A DNA stretch of 64,000 bases, from positions 73,135,431-73,199,430 of the forward strand of contig NC_065882.2 of the NCBI RefSeq assembly GCF_932274485.2, read 5' to 3'. The position numbers were made by a program, and so were the translations under genes. The notes under the pieces were generated by a model. The model saw only the letters and a list, made by a program, of their open reading frames with translations, had not been told where the DNA came from and did not search any database. Within the stretch, counting starts at the first letter, position 1, and every line of letters begins with the position of its first letter. This document shows positions 62,041 to 64,000 of the stretch, one piece after another. The DNA is from Patella vulgata (Eukaryota; Mollusca; Gastropoda; Patellidae).

Positions 62041-63604
62041 ATGGCGTCCATGGTGCACAGGGTTTCTCTCTTGACCAAAAATTATGGAACAAGTTGTAAG
62101 TTATGAATTGTTGTTAGATTAAATGAAATGACAGCATTTATAAATGAATTACAGAATACTCCTGTGACAGTTTTGGAAAAGAAACCAGAAATACAATTCT
62201 GCATGGAAATGATTGCAGGGATCTTGTTTGGAAGCCTGACTAAATATTGGAAGTCCAAAGACCTAGTCATGCGAATGGGACAAAAAAGCAACATACATTA
62301 ATTTGGTTCCTTGTTAAAACCATACCTTGTTAGTTATAATCTGTCTTAGTTGTAATCTGTCTTAGGTTTTTGATAATTTATGGCTGTGTAGTTGAACTAG
62401 TTTGAGTAGGACCTACGGCATAGTTCAAAATATTTCTGGCCTTTCTCATTTCTGATGGCTCAAGATCTTGGTCGTTTTATGATAACATTAACAAATAATT
62501 AGATTTCTTTTCTAATTCGCCTCTGGCTGACAGTTATCAAAATAGCCATTATGAAGCCAAAGTAGGATTTAGATATTTCAGACTGAGTTTGATGACTAGC
62601 CAGGCTTTTGATAGTGTTTATATTTTTTTCTCTTATATTTGTTTCAGTTGGTTTAAGATGTCTGAGCACATCATCTGTCCAGAATGCAGCAGGAGGAGCA
62701 CCTGCAGCACAACCAGGTAGGATACCATAATGTTAGAAAGGCTGTAGGCCTACATAAAATTATATTATTACGCCTAATTATGATAGTTCTGTGTTAGAAT
62801 GTAATAGATAGAAGTAGCCTAATCAAGAAATTGATTGTTGTAAATAATTAAATGATTTTCAGTTCACATTCAGCATTAAATATAGATCATTTCATCTGGT
62901 GACATAAAGGGTCTATCCCTACATGTGTTTTTTCTTAATGCGATGAATAATTAGGATAAATTTACAGACTTTTTGGATTATGATTTGATCTTTATGCAAT
63001 TTGTATAAGTTGTGTAACTCATTCCCTGGCAACCTATGTTTACTGAGTGATATATTATTTCTAGGTGGAACGAAGAAGACCCTGGGAAAAAAGGGTGTTC
63101 GTAATATTGTATTGGTAGATGGAGTAAGAACACCATTCTTGATGTCGGGCACATCTTATAAAAACCTTATGCCTCATGACCTTGCTCGAACAGCATTACA
63201 GTAAGTCAACCATGTAAATCCATAATCCATGGAATTAGGATTTTTGTTAAGCCAGAATACTGTTAATTATATCTATGAAACTGTTTTGACCCCAAATCAA
63301 TGTTACAAGACTAGTACCAGTACCTAAGATAAAAATATCTCTCAATATCAGACAATATCACTTGCAAGACCTCATGTAATAGTCACCTTTTTGACATCAG
63401 ACATATCACTTGCAAGTTTTAGCATTCTTAATGGGATAACTTACTAGTTGTTTCATTGTTGGTGATATCAACTGAGTTACCTTGATGGAAACAGACGTCA
63501 AAAAATCTCTTTTGAATGAATTAATTAAATTGAGTCAAAATTGACTTATAATTATTTATGTTTTTATTTCAGAGGTTTGATCAAGAGAACTGGAATTTCA
63601 AGAG
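62041..63604 (+). CDS. HADHB: Trifunctional enzyme subunit beta, mitochondrial (3-ketoacyl-CoA thiolase), 5' part
   Basis: Four exons in the window: 62041-62095, 62648-62716, 63065-63200 and 63573-63604. Phases agree, about 97 codons. The gene runs past the right edge: the last donor GTAATT is at 63605, so the thiolase active-site cysteine and histidines are not visible here. Exons 1-2 encode a mitochondrial presequence rich in Ser, Arg and Ala and without acids ([18 protein letters not shown], then [16 protein letters not shown]). Exon 3 opens the thiolase domain with [20 protein letters not shown] and [19 protein letters not shown], nearly identical to vertebrate HADHB. Exon 4 reads [10 protein letters not shown]. 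The enzyme does the last, thiolytic step of long-chain beta-oxidation in complex with HADHA. Confidence 0.95.
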
Positions 63605-63812
63605 GTAATTCAGATGAAGGAATCTAAAATAAACACTGATAATAAAATCTGAAATTGTTTTACGGATTTGATTGAGGTGTCGAAAGTAATTGAGTCACCC
63701 TATGAAATGCTAGTGAGAATAGTTTTGCCTGTGATTTCTGTCGACTTTTTCGGAATTCCTACTATCAAACATTCCCTGTGTTAAATAATGTTTAATAGCT
63801 ACATGTAAATGC

Positions 63813-63938
63813 CATTCAGATTTTGTATATTGTGTATTCAGATTTTGTATATTGTGCATTCAGATTTTGTATATTGTGCATTCAGATTTTGTATATTGTG
63901 CATTCAGATTTTGTATATTGTGTTTATTCAGATTTTGT
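63813..63938. repeat. 22-bp minisatellite, five to six units
   Basis: Unit ATTCAGATTTTGTATATTGT plus GC or GT. HADHB intron 4. Confidence 0.88.
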
Positions 63939-64000
63939 AGACTATATAGTGTATGGTACAGTTATACAGGAAGTTAAAACTAGTAATGTGGCTCGAGAGG

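Overview
The window is nuclear DNA from an animal. It is AT-rich, its genes have many introns with GT-AG borders, and it is crowded with short interspersed repeats. Protein similarity, small regular exons and abundant tRNA-derived SINEs ending in GACGTTAAACCCCATTTC fit a lophotrochozoan, most likely a marine mollusc. The species placement is inference.

Six protein-coding genes can be read exon by exon. From left to right: (1) a LYSMD3-like single-pass membrane protein on the minus strand (1707-7851, 2 coding exons); (2) head to head with it, the C18orf32/UPF0729 homologue on the plus strand (8299-9503, 2 exons); (3) RIOK2, the 40S ribosome-maturation kinase, on the minus strand (13910-22689, 10 exons, 550 aa); (4) an SLC7-family light-chain amino acid transporter on the plus strand (29795-39550, 11 exons, 481 aa); (5) HADHA, the alpha subunit of the mitochondrial trifunctional protein, on the minus strand (43240-61795, 21 exons, 767 aa); (6) HADHB, the beta subunit, on the plus strand from 62041, of which four exons lie in the window. 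I followed reading phase across every junction and found no frame breaks. HADHA and HADHB are the two subunits of one beta-oxidation complex and are divergently transcribed from a 245-bp gap, as in vertebrates.

Introns and intergenic DNA are filled with repeats. There are two tRNA-derived SINE families: A, about 275 bp with a class II (Ser/Leu-like) head and a CT-rich tail; and B, about 370 bp with a different tRNA head and a CATTT tail. They share the same 3' end. Also present are a Tc1-like transposon pair, a hAT-type element with an 8-bp target duplication, a piggyBac-type MITE (TTAA) interrupted by a 1.28-kb GC-rich element, three other MITE families, foldbacks, one LINE scrap and about a dozen minisatellites.

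The most unusual signals are these. Genic SINEs lie almost all in the sense direction of their host gene (about 37 of 41 by hand count, 21 of 21 in HADHA). One minisatellite has units that each carry a 3' and a 5' splice-site-like sequence. Several arrays are self-complementary. At two places minisatellites have grown out of coding borders (the end of the LYSMD3-like gene and the HADHA exon 12 acceptor). I saw no LTR retroelement, no virus-like element, no CRISPR array, no rRNA and no stand-alone tRNA gene.
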